A DNA stretch of 64,000 bases from Bryopsis sp. KO-2023 (taxonomy: Eukaryota; Chlorophyta; Ulvophyceae; Bryopsidales; Bryopsidaceae). This document shows positions 11,007 to 20,821 of the stretch, piece after piece (within the stretch, counting starts at the first letter, position 1; each line of letters begins with the position of its first letter). The stretch is taken from contig BSYQ01000003.1 in assembly GCA_030272585.1 (NCBI GenBank), positions 6,076,001 to 6,140,000 on the forward strand, written 5' to 3'. The notes under the pieces are model-generated. The model had not been told where the DNA came from and searched no databases. It worked only from the letters and a program-made list of their open reading frames with translations. Made by a program: the position numbers and the translations under genes.

Positions 11007-12326
11007 TCATTTGTTGTTTGCAACCATCGACTCAGCTTCGCTGGTGAATTGGTCCCCACTCCAATCTGCATCGGACGCAACCTTTTTTGCCCTCTTGGAT
11101 TCGGACGCCAATTTCTGACGATGTACGAGATCTGCATGGGTGGTGAAGTACTGGAGGCTCTCCCCCTTGAAATCACCTATCGACTCGAAACCATGTTTTT
11201 TCATGAACTCTTGCAGACCCCCACAGAGCTTCTTGACCAAGGGATACCCATGCACCATCACCCCACTGCACACTTGCACAGTGTCGGACCCGAGGAGAAT
11301 GAATTCCGCCGCGTCGGTCCCGATTTCGACGCCCCCCAATCCTGACAAGCTCTTTTTCCCTTCGAAATCGTCCCTGATCATTTTGGCGATGCTCATGACT
11401 CTGGCCAGCGCAATGGGTTTCACAGCTTTGTACGAGTAGCCTCCTGGGGTGGTGTACCCCTCCACGGAAGGTTCAGGTCTAAGCGTGTCCAAGTTCATCC
11501 CCATCACCGACGTGATCGTGTTTATCGCCGCGACGCCCTCACAGCCCGCGTTCAGAGCTATCCTTGCTGGAATGGTGATATCTGTCACGTTGGGCGTCAT
11601 TTTCGCCCAGACGGGGATCGTAGCTAGCTCGTCGATCCAGCCACACACATCCCCCAGGACGTCGGGGTTCTGACCCATAGCCATACCCATCCCCCTCTCA
11701 GGAAGCCCGTGGGGACACGAAAAATTGATTTCAAAAGCGTCCACCCCGACGTCTTCGCACCGTGTAATAATCTCCTGCCATGCTTCCTTTTTGTATTCTT
11801 CCATGATGGACGCGATCAGAATTCGGTCTGGATATTCAGCCCTCAAGCGGGCAAGGTCGTCGAGCATCGTCTCGAGGGGCCTGTCGCTGAGGAGTTCGAT
11901 GTTCTCCCATCCCATGATTTCCTTTCCCCCGTAGGCTTTCAGAGTCGCGTAACGAGGCGAGACGTTTATCATTTTCGACGGGTCCAAAGTCAAAGTCTTA
12001 CAGATCACCCCGCCCCACCCTTCATCGAGAGCTTTCTTCATGACGGTGTAGTTCGTCCCTGGAGGTCCGCTGCCAGTGATGAAAGGATTCGGCAGCTTCA
12101 AACCATCAACTGTGACGCTGAGATCGGGACCTTCGACGACTGCGCCATTATCTAGATTCGCTACGGGTTCGGGGCCCACAGCACCTCCCATCCGTGCACA
12201 TACAAGGGGAGTCTGCCTACATCTTCTCGTCTTCGTGGACGACTTTCGCTCAGCCAAACGCAGGCCACGCACGCTTCCGCGTCCCAACGGGCACTTAGCG
12301 CTTCCTGTCAATCCTTGAGACAGCAT
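11007..12326 (-). CDS. PYD1: Dihydropyrimidine dehydrogenase (NADP+), plant PYD1 type
   Basis: Reduces uracil and thymine to their dihydro forms, the first step of pyrimidine breakdown; in plants the enzyme is plastidial. A single exon encodes 439 aa, near the 420-430 aa of plant PYD1 and lacking the Fe-S and flavin modules of animal DPYD. Seen: an Arg/Ser-rich N-terminal leader; the core start LSVTVDGLKLPNPFITGSGP; the active-site segment EINFSCPHGLPERGMGMAMG with the catalytic cysteine; then WAKMTPNVTDI, INTITSVMGMNLD, LSGLGGVEIGTDAAEFILLG and VQVCSGVMVHGY, which form the FMN barrel. An in-frame ATG 18 codons upstream (12380) is possible, but MLSQGL begins a better transit peptide. The start lies about 80 bp from the left end of the MULE, so its promoter has been displaced. 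Intronless, unlike most neighbours. Confidence 0.93.
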   Translation of the reverse strand: MLSQGLTGSAKCPLGRGSVRGLRLAERKSSTKTRRCRQTPLVCARMGGAVGPEPVANLDNGAVVEGPDLSVTVDGLKLPNPFITGSGPPGTNYTVMKKALDEGWGGVICKTLTLDPSKMINVSPRYATLKAYGGKEIMGWENIELLSDRPLETMLDDLARLRAEYPDRILIASIMEEYKKEAWQEIITRCEDVGVDAFEINFSCPHGLPERGMGMAMGQNPDVLGDVCGWIDELATIPVWAKMTPNVTDITIPARIALNAGCEGVAAINTITSVMGMNLDTLRPEPSVEGYTTPGGYSYKAVKPIALARVMSIAKMIRDDFEGKKSLSGLGGVEIGTDAAEFILLGSDTVQVCSGVMVHGYPLVKKLCGGLQEFMKKHGFESIGDFKGESLQYFTTHADLVHRQKLASESKRAKKVASDADWSGDQFTSEAESMVANNK

Positions 12327-12408
12327 TTTTATCTCTTCTTTCCTGTTCTCCTCGGCACCTGTGCTTGGGAGAGTTACCAAGGACGTACCAATACACTGGG
12401 TAACAACC

Positions 12409-12567
12409 GCAACACGGCGCTAGATCGACAGGCGCTAGATCGACAGTGTCAAGTCAGCATTTCCGTACGATTGTTTCGACAAATTTCACATCCGCACTGC
12501 GCAATCGAACTTCCGAATTTGTAATCCACCCTGCACATTCGACGTCCAGAATTTCTGTCAACGCGCA
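12409..12567 (+). repeat. MULE left terminal inverted repeat
   Basis: Begins GCAACACGGCGCTAGATCG and contains the block TGTCAAGTCAGCATTTCCGT shared exactly with the right end. Just inside it, the word ATTCGAC recurs about every 18 bp (near 12537, 12600, 12619, 12637, 12655), a candidate transposase-binding array. Confidence 0.88.
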
Positions 12568-12681
12568 CAGGGCGTCGAAAATTTTGAGCCACGCTGGAAA
12601 TTCGACCCGTTCTGCATATTCGACTCGCGCTTCACATTCGACAAGTGGTACACATTCGACGTTCGGAATTTTTCAACAGAA

Positions 12682-12738
12682 ACGACAGAAAGGTCTAAGC
12701 GACTTACTTCGCTTGGGAGTTCGAGTCTCTCCTGTCGT
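12682..12738 (+). other. tRNA-like fold lacking a D arm, inside the MULE terminal repeat
   Basis: ACGACAG (12682-12688) pairs fully with CTGTCGT (12732-12738) like an acceptor stem. Between them lie a stem-loop AAGCGA/TCGCTT and a T-arm-like GGGAG-TTCGAGT-CTCTC, which also resembles the pol III box B. The same fold occurs inverted at about 15163-15215 in the right end. It is too short (57 nt) for a normal tRNA, so it is not annotated as a tRNA gene. Confidence 0.45.
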
Positions 12739-12782
12739 CTCTGTTGTCGATTGTCTTGGGGTTCTGCGAAGCGTGGGTTCGA

Positions 12783-14776
12783 ATGGCGACGAAGGTGGCG
12801 TCGAAGAGAAAAAAAGAGTTGGTCTTGGACCAGGGGTACGAATACAGTTTGGATAGGGCGAGGGGCCAGAGAGAATACTATCGGTGTATTCGTTATAAGT
12901 CGGGGTGCAGAGGCAGGCTGATTTTGGATAACGGAAGTGTGAGAAGAACAGGAAGTAAGAAAGTCGTCGTCGTTTCTCGTTTTTTTCGTATCGTGACGAT
13001 TATGTTTTAAGTTCGAATATGTTTTTCCAGGCCACAACCATCTACCCGCTCCAGAAAAGTGTGACGTCCGAGAGATTGTTTCGTCCATGCGTGAAAGAGC
13101 GTCGAGCACTATCGTTCCGGTCCCAACTATCTACCGAGACGCCTTAATAGAAAGTCAATTGCTTGGGGTCGCTAGTCATATGCCTACCTTCACCTCGGTT
13201 GATCGAACCCTCTATCGGGAGAGGCACAAGAATATTCCACAAATTCCAAATAATGCATTTAATTTTATATTATCAATTCCTCATAGTCACACTTCCCAAG
13301 GGGCACAATTTTTGCTGGATGATTCGATAATTAATCAAGAGAGAGTGATGATTTTTTCGACGCAAGGAAATTTACAAAAATTAGGGGAAGCTTCCAGATG
13401 GTTGGCTGATGGCACTTTTCGGTCATCCCCGGCATTTTTCGAGCAATTATACACTTTGCATGGGGAGTATTGTGGTACGCTTCTTCCGTTGGTTTTCGTG
13501 ATTATGACTAAAAGGACACAAGATCTATACGAGCACATGCTGCAGGTGGGTTTGGAAAACCAACGAAATCCACAGAAAATCCACAGAAAAATTTTGTTTA
13601 AAAAACAGAAGCTCTTATAATTTCTTTACAAATTCTGGCCAAAAACCGATCGTAAAATTCCTCTGAAAAAATCCCAGAAAATTGAACCGTTCCAAAAGAT
13701 AAACACACCCGAAAAAAATCCACTGATATTTCAAAAGGTATTTGATTCCCTCTGAAAAAATTCCAGAAAATTTGAACCGTTCCAAAAGAGAAACAAATGT
13801 ATTTTCACTTCAAAAAATCCACTGATGTTTTAAAAGATATTGAATTCCTCTGAAAAATCCCCAGAAAAATTTAACCATTCGAAAAAAATAACACACCTGA
13901 AAAAATCCACTGATATTCCAAAAGATATTTAATTCCTCTGAAAAATCCCCAGAAAATTTGAACCGTTCCAAAAGATAAGCAAACATATTTTCACCTGAAA
14001 AAATCCACTGCATATAACGTTGATTTTTTTTCACCTTCTTGCTATAGGTCGTACTTTCACACACAACGGCCCCACCTGAAATTCTGGTAGACTTCGAACA
14101 AGCCGCAATAAACGCTTTTCAGGCAAAAATCCCTACGACGATAATAAAAGGTTGTTTGTTTCATTTCACTCAGGCTGTATTCAGAAAAATACAAGGGCTA
14201 GGGTTGACAAATCTTTATAAAACGAACGTCGCCGTTCGTGGTTGGTTGAGGAAATTTTCTGCCTTAGGTTTACTACCGGTTAATCAAATCCAAGGGGCTG
14301 TTTTATTACTACTCCTTGATCTAGGGTCTACAAACTTATTACCCTTTTCGCAAAACAATACTATAAAGAGTTTTATAGAATACTTTACGACAAATTGGGC
14401 AGGTGTAGTCGTCGACAGCAGTGGTATTCGTACCTTTTCTCCTAGATACCCTTTGGCGTTGTGGAACCATTTCGGGGTAGACATGGATTCACCTCGAACG
14501 ACCAACGGGCTGGAAGCTTGGCATCGTGCCTTCAATAGTCGTGTTTCTTCACCTCACCCTCACATTTACAAATTCATTGATTTTCTGAAGCAAGAACAGC
14601 TCCTCACCGAAGCGAAAATATCACAATTAGAAAGTGGTGCCACTTTAACCACTAGAAGAAGAAAATACAAAAAAATAAATGAGAGCTTGAGTAAACTCAG
14701 AACAGATTTCACCAGTGGGACTATTGATACTATGCAATATCTTGCAGGAGTGGAAAAAAAACTGAGTGATTTGTGA
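12783..14776 (+). CDS. MULE transposase with N-terminal FLYWCH zinc finger
   Basis: Cuts and moves the element. Three exons (12783-12954, 13031-13545, 14048-14776) join in phase to give 471 aa without internal stops. Residues 30-61 form a FLYWCH finger with ligands C35, C42, H59 and H61 (YYRCIRYKSGCRGRL ... GSHNHLP). The MULE catalytic triad is present: Asp in RWLADGTFRSSP (about 184), Asp in ILVDFEQAAINAF (about 244) and Glu in TNGLEAWHRAFN (about 384), the last in the form typical of FLYWCH-linked MULEs. The second intron (502 bp) is filled with an imperfect tandem repeat. The last codons lie in the first copy of a 93-bp tandem repeat that continues past the stop. The open frame and intact triad make it a candidate active transposase. 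Confidence 0.9.
13640..14020 (+). repeat. Tandem repeat, about 4 copies of 88-99 bp, in a transposase intron
   Basis: Each copy contains ATTCCTCTGAAAAA, CAGAAAATTTGAACCGTTCC and AAAAATCCACTGATATT in the same order; copies start near 13657, 13745, 13844 and 13932. Copies differ at many positions, so the array is not recent. Confidence 0.85.
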
Positions 14777-14950
14777 AGGGGAAATTTTTTGAATGACGAG
14801 AGGACAGTAGGACTATTAATACTATGCAGTATTTTGCAGGAGTGGAAAAAAAAACTGAGTGATTTTTGAAGGGGAAATTTTTTGAATGACGAGAGGAAAG
14901 TGGGACTATTAATACTATGCAATATCTTGCAGGAGTGGAAAAAAAAAAGT
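14718..14950 (+). repeat. Tandem repeat, 3 copies of about 93 bp, spanning the transposase stop codon
   Basis: Copies begin near 14718, 14810 and 14903 (GGACTATTGATACTATGCAA). The first copy encodes the transposase C terminus; the other two are downstream non-coding copies. Confidence 0.85.
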
Positions 14951-15149
14951 CAGGAAGGGAAAGTTTTTGAATCATCAAAGGGAAGTGTGGACTCTTAGAC
15001 TTGTAAATATTATGACTTGTACCTCATTTTTTGCTTCCATTGTGAAACCACCCTGGAGCCCTGTGGAAAGGCAAGCGGCACATCTGGAACATTGTTCCTC
15101 AACAGACAAGTTCAGTTTTTCAAATTTATTCAAACAGGGCCTCAAACGT

Positions 15150-15545
15150 AAACAAATGGAAACCGACAGGAGAGATTCGAACTCCCAAGCGGAGTCGCCC
15201 AGACCTTTCTGTCGTTTCTTTTCAGAGATTTTGAACGTCGATTAACCAATCCTGGATAATATTTTCGTACCCGTTCTCATCGTTCTTGCCATTGCGTCAA
15301 ACGCTGCCCTTCCGGTGCGGTCGTATTATGGTGCGAAGAAGTCGCTGGGCGACAACGAAACCCTTCGTTTACCTTTCTGAAATGCGCAGCGTTGACAGAA
15401 ATTCTGGACGTCGAATGTGCAGGGTGGATTACAAATTCGGAAGTTCGATTGCGCAGTGCGGATGTGAAATTTGTCGAAACAATCGTACGGAAATGCTGAC
15501 TTGACACTGTCGATCTAGCGCTTGTCGATCCAGCGCTGTGTAGCC
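15150..15545 (-). repeat. MULE right terminal inverted repeat
   Basis: Reverse complement of the left end in two blocks (15376-15545 and 15150-15245) separated by unrelated sequence. Includes the second copy of the tRNA-like fold. The outer end is GGCTACACAGCGCTGGATCG read on the minus strand. Confidence 0.88.
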
Positions 15546-15582
15546 GTAAAAACCAAGCTAATACCGACGTGTAGTGGCCACG

Positions 15583-15602
15583 TAAGTTACGTGACGTAAC
15601 AC
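15583..15602. promoter_or_regulatory. ACGT-core cluster upstream of RTF2
   Basis: Three ACGT cores (CCACGTAAGTTACGTGACGT) lie within 20 bp, about 50-70 bp before the RTF2 start. ACGT cores are the usual targets of bZIP and bHLH factors. Functional role inferred from position only. Confidence 0.35.
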
Positions 15603-15652
15603 AGTAAATTCGCATTTCTGTTCACCCAGTCAAGACTGGCTTTGCGCGCGCC

Positions 15653-16680
15653 ATGGGGCTCGATGGTGGAACATACATTACAAGATCAGATGTGCTCAGG
15701 GGGCAATCCTGGCGATTATCCCAAGCAGACTCGAGCCGTTCCACCAGGGGGGGATGCGTGAGCTCCTCCGACGTCTACCAGGAAGAACGACAGGAACGAG
15801 AAACTACACGGTACAGCCAGCTGCTTCCCAGCTTCTCTGTGCTGCAATCATTGGTTTTTTAAATCCATTTCGAAGGAACTGGGGGTGAAATCATTGTTTT
15901 CACAGGTTAGTTTCATGGAGCACGTGCTCCCTCAGCGGGGAGCCATTGGAGAGTGATCGAATTGTGGCTGATTTTCTGGGGAACCTGTACAACAAGGCTG
16001 CAGTCCTGGAGTTCCTTCTGGGGAAAAGCGGTGTCTTCAAAGATGAGCAATCCAAGCACAGGTTCACCAACATCAGTCTACGGTGTGGAGCCCAATTTGG
16101 ACATTTGATGCGCTCCACGGATGTGTTTGCGATCAATGGCTCCAGGCAGGCCTTTGCTAAAACCCCAGAATCCCCTGAAGAAATGGTCTTCGTTTGTCCA
16201 ATCACAGACTTGACCTGCCTCAGGTGTGTGCGTATGTATGTGTGTTGGTCAGCTGAAATTGGACACCCGCTGCTGGGCTGGGTTTCGATTGAATTATATA
16301 TATGTAATGGCTTGTATTACTTTATTTGAAGTTTTCAGACAAGGGAAAGAAGAGTAACATCACTCTTTTGTGTTCATTCCAGATCTCAGTTTTCAGCGCT
16401 AGCCACCTGTGGACATGTCATGTCAGACAGGGCACTCAAGCAGATCACTGACAATATGTGCTCAGTGTGCAGCACACCCTTCAAGCATGAGAGTGTGATT
16501 CCGATCAACGGGACGAAGGAGCAGGTAGAGGCACTTCGGAGCTTGCTGTCAAGTCGAAGGAAAAAAAAAGACAAGGGCAAGAAACGGAAAGGAGGGGAGG
16601 GTTCTGGAGATGCAACAAAAGGAGGGGAGGGGTCTGGAGATGCCCCAAGCCCGGCAAAGAAAAAGGAAAAGAAAGCATGA
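15653..16680 (+). CDS. RTF2: RTF2-like replication termination factor (RING-like)
   Basis: RTF2 proteins act at stalled replication forks and in splicing control in the nucleus. Three exons (15653-15810, 15906-16223, 16383-16680) keep phase and give 257 aa. The start MGLDGGTYITRSD matches the near-invariant RTF2 N terminus MG.DGGTI..R. Next comes WSTCSLSGEPL followed by GNLYNKAAVLEFLLGKSG, the family's signature. The C2HC2-type RING-like fold is formed by VFVCPITDL, ALATCGHVMSDRALK and CSVCSTPFKHESVIPINGT. A lysine-rich tail with two GGEGSGDA repeats ends the protein. Divergent from PYD1; the MULE lies just upstream. Confidence 0.93.
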
Positions 16681-18860
16681 TTCCAATACTGTGTTTGGGG
16701 GCACGCTCTTCCATGGGGTAGGGTTTTGAGACATGAAATGCTTTAGATCTGCTGAAAATGATGAACCAGGAGCATGTGGAGTGTGTAAATTACGAGATCT
16801 TATCTTCTAGACTTCTGTGGGTGTGTAATATCAGAACTGTGATGGATTGAACCAGGAGTGTGGTGGAGTTTTGTTGTGAATAATAGTCTGCCCCCCCCTA
16901 CCGTATGTTTTGGACATGCGATTGTCAGTTGTTGATCATACCAAGGGTTCAGCTAGCTTTTCGATTCCTCAAGTTCAATCATTCAACAGATTATTCAATA
17001 TTAGTATTAATATTCAATAGCAAGACAATGGGCAAAGGAACTTCTCAAAGCTGAGCGAAGGACACAACCTCAATCTCCAACACAGACTTCCCAGTATTTA
17101 AAAAAAATAATTCGCTGAATACATCCAGTGCCTCTTTCTTCCTGCCACAGTATCTCACCGTGGCAGGAACCAGCCAAGTCACCTCTACTCAATCGGAAAA
17201 AAAAAATTACACAACTCTTCTCTCCCAACTGTTTTCTTCTCAACCTTTCAGCAAGCTATGTGTCGAAAGACACCGAAATCCCACGAAGACAACCTTTTGA
17301 AAAAAACTGAGAATTTTCCACCTCCTTTTTTTTTCTTCTTCTTCTCATGTTTCTCCCTCAACGAAACCCAACTCTCCTCAAAAATGGAGGAGATGCTCTG
17401 CCATACTTTTCGCATTGGCAAAAAATTGAAAATAAATTCAGGAGGTGACCCTACCTTCCACACCCCACATACAATAACTCATCGTTAACCGTTCCAGTAC
17501 TTCGTGTTCATACAACTAAATCTTCCAGTTTCCAGTTAGTTTCTCTACCTGCTGTCAATTTTTCTTCAGGCCAACCCCTCCTTTCCCCCCTCCCCCTTTT
17601 GAAATAATACCAGCTCTGCGTTGTGTTCTTTTGCGCCATGTTACAAATCTCTATGAAGCGTTTTTTTTTTGTTTTTTTGCCATGTTACAAAAATCACTAT
17701 GAAGCGTACCCCTCAGGTTCCCCCACAGCAGCATCTCTCGGACGTGGATGGACGGTACCAGGTGATTGTTTTTTTTTTTCAGTCTTGAATTTGGCACACT
17801 TGATGAATTAAAGCGTTGTGCTTCGGACTCTGGCGCTCACCCCCGATCTAGAAACAGCCGCTGTTGGATAAGCACTCTTTGCATTTTATTATCAACACAG
17901 ATGTCTACGGTTCCTTACACTTACTGGACGTACTGGGCCACAGGAAATGTTTGTTTGAACACTAATTACATTCACATTTATATTGGATGTACCAGGGAAC
18001 AGGAAATATTCGTTTCAAGGGAATACACAGATTGACCCCTCTTGTTTCACAAAAACCTTATAAACCAGCTGATTATTGTGGTGTTGGATATCTATTTGAA
18101 TTCAGGATACCTATTTCGATTCATTTCGATCGGTAGCGTTCTTATATACGGAGCTTGTTAACTACTACTGTAAAAAAACACACACACTCTCTTTACTCCC
18201 CCTAATATTGGATCATATCTGGGACTTACTTTCAATCAACGCATCACTCTAAAACACAGACTCTGCAAAACACCCCACATGTTACATGAGAACATTTGTT
18301 GTCCAACGCCCCATCCAATCTCTCCAACTGGTTCCAACCCGTCACGGGTTCTTCAACTGCTTATTTTTATAAACACAAAAAATCTCTCTCTCTCTCTCTC
18401 TCTCTTTTTTTTGTGGGCTCCTCTTCTTTTTTTTTATCATGTCCGTGAAGAAGACTGCCAAGAAAGTTTTCAATCCCCATCCATCCCAGATTAAAAATAG
18501 ATATTCATTGAACAGCAATCTTCTCACCAGCTTTCGGACACGAGCAGGCGACGCCTTCAATGTCGGAGAAAACCTGCACGGGGTCTCTCCGACTCGATTG
18601 CCTGATCCAAGGTCCATTGCATCTGCCAGCAAACATTTCCACATTAAAAAAAAAAAAACATGAATGATCGGGCTACATTTAACCCCAATTACCCCAGCTA
18701 GGCTTTCCACAACATTCTGTCCACAAGCACACACTTTCCACAAACACACACACACAAAAATTCATAAGAATAAAGATCAGAGAAGCCCTCCTCCCCTCCC
18801 CCCCCCTTTTTATATTTCCACAGCCCCAAGTGCACTTTTTTTGGGGAAATTTTGCGCTAC
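16681..18860. other. Intergenic, no gene recognised
   Basis: About 2.2 kb with T- and C-rich tracts, a (CT)n run near 18385 and several homopolymers. No conserved protein or RNA seen on either strand. Confidence 0.5.
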
Positions 18861-20096
18861 CTACCCTCTGCATCCACAGATCGTCGTCCTGAAGTTTCTA
18901 GAGCAGCACATCTTCAAACCTGGGCCTTCACATTGCTTCATTGTCCCCATCGCCCCGCAGGGGTCGCCGGCTCTGGCAGGACCTCCAGGTGCCTTCCTTC
19001 CTCCGGATCGAGAACACCACGTCCTTCTGCGATTCTTTCGATCTAATTCCACATATAACAAGGAGTTAGAAAAGGTACCTTTTCCTTTTACCTTTCCTGA
19101 AAAAAAGGAAATATATTTTTCTATATTCCAGCTATTCTATTCTGCAACCCACATGGAAGGTGATGGATAGGTGTTCTCTTCACCGTCCCTCTATTTTTCG
19201 AGTTTTATTGTCGTAAGATGTGCCGACAGGTTTTCCAACCATCACAGAAACGTGGTCCTTGTTTTTTGCTCTCAGCCACCAATTTTCTTCAGGTTGATTC
19301 TTCATCCAGAAAAAAAAAAAATCGAGGGGTGCGGTGGACGATACCGATCCAACGGTGCAAAAACAAAGATCCATGATGATCGCATGCATACCTCCGCAAC
19401 CTTTAGCTTTCCCAAGGTTCAACGCGTTTTCGATTTCCGGCGCGACGGTTTCCACGACAAAAGCAGAGTAGTCCGCCACGCTTCCTCCTTGCGTGCATAT
19501 GGCGCTCGTCCCCATGACCGCGGTTTGAATGACTTCAGAAATCGAACGGAGGTCGCCGTAACAAAAGCTCTTGGTGAAGCTTTCGATGTCAGAGTCGCTG
19601 GCTGCGCTCGTGTATAACTCTTGCAGACTGAGCGCCCATGCGTTATCCGTGACTTCATAACCGCAGAACAATCCCTTGCCCTCGCACGTCACCTTCTCCA
19701 AGCCGGTCGATAATATCTCAGCGAAGGTCCCCGCTATGGTTTTCGAGAGATCTTTCACCGCGCCTGGATTGCAGAACCCTTCGTCCAACCAATTTTCATA
19801 AGCATCGGCAATGGTCTTCCTTGCAGCATTAACCACCTGCGTCAAACACCCGCCCAGAGCACCAGCATTAAAACGAGGAAACTCTCCCGAGATACGTTCC
19901 GTTCGCTGAAACAGAACAAGGGCGTTACCTTGCAGTCTACGGATGGATTTCCAGAGCACACAGTGGGCCCTTGATCGATCTTTAAGTTTTTGAAAGCAGA
20001 ACAATCTGTCCCTGGTGCCCCTGCGCATTCCTTCGCCCGGACGGGTTTTCCGGTGAGGAGGGTAACTGTCAACAAGCAGATCAGCAAGTACTTCAT
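18861..20096 (-). CDS. Secreted cysteine-rich protein of unknown family
   Basis: Exons 20096-19929, 19905-19345 and, less surely, 19034-18861 give about 300 aa in phase. The N terminus MKYLLICLLTVTLLTG is a clear signal peptide, so the protein should enter the secretory pathway. After cleavage it has about 20 cysteines: four in the first exon, nine in a middle domain (GCLTQVVNAARKTIADAYEN ... VTCEGKGLFCGYE ... SFCYGD) and seven in the tail (CEGPGLKMCC ... TTICGCRG). Such spacing suggests a disulfide-rich extracellular or wall protein. No catalytic motif was recognised and I cannot name the family. The third exon is supported by phase and its cysteine content, but its acceptor is weak and a fourth exon is possible. 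Confidence 0.65.
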
Positions 20097-20821
20097 CTTT
20101 TCGTGTTTCTTTGGGAAAAAAAAGCTGAAATAGTATTGGTGTCGAGTTTGTGTGGGCTCTCGCTAATATGCGTGTTTCCTTGGAATCGGATTAGCATGAC
20201 AAATCGGAAACTGACGGCTCCATGCTGTGCATTGGAGCGTGGAATTCTTGTGCGAAGATGGGGGATCTTTCCAAGTGTGTACCAGGTCACCTTCCCCGTG
20301 AAACAATCGAAATCCAACCCCCTGCGCCACCGTCAGTTACGTACACGAGCAGGCAAATATCTCGGGTGTTGATGGCGACGTCGAGAGGGGGAAAAGTTTC
20401 GGCAAGCAACGTCATGCTTAGGTGCAATCGAGGGATGGGGACGTGATGGCTGGCTGGTCCGTCACCAAGCGCCCCCCGTGATCTTGAAAGGCAGAATGGT
20501 CACCTGCTCAGCAGGAAACGGATCCAGGGGCCTCCCTTTTGCAGGTTTAGGGCGGCGCAACTGACAGGTGCGAATCGGGATGCTTGATCGAAAGCAACGA
20601 ACGAAATCATCGCAGGCGGGGGTCTAGCGGTTTTGCACTGATGCAATTTTTATTGTGACGTTCCATGGGGCGGCTGGACATTATGGATCGCTGACAGGCT
20701 CTGTTGTCGATGCAGGGTTCTGGCAATGTATTTTTAGATTGACATCTTGTGGATCCCAGTGTGCTCACCGATTTCACAAATCTGAAAACACCAGACTCAC
20801 CTGCACTGCAACACATTCAAC
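20097..20821. other. Intergenic between divergent genes
   Basis: The 725 bp between the starts of the cysteine-rich gene (-) and the sulfotransferase (+); expected to hold both promoters. No other gene seen. Confidence 0.5.

Larger units (their letters stand above)
12409..15545 (+). mobile_element. FLYWCH-MULE (Mutator-like) DNA transposon, apparently complete
   Basis: Length 3,137 bp. Inverted ends of about 165 bp (12409-12567 against 15376-15545) are followed by a further matching block of about 80 bp on each side (12657-12740 against 15150-15245). A 9-bp target duplication flanks it, GTAACAACC at 12400-12408 and GTAAAAACC at 15546-15554, with one mismatch; 8-10 bp is the usual MULE size. 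It encodes an uninterrupted transposase. It lies between the divergent genes PYD1 and RTF2, fitting the known MULE preference for 5' gene flanks. The mismatch in the duplication suggests it is not brand new. Confidence 0.92.
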
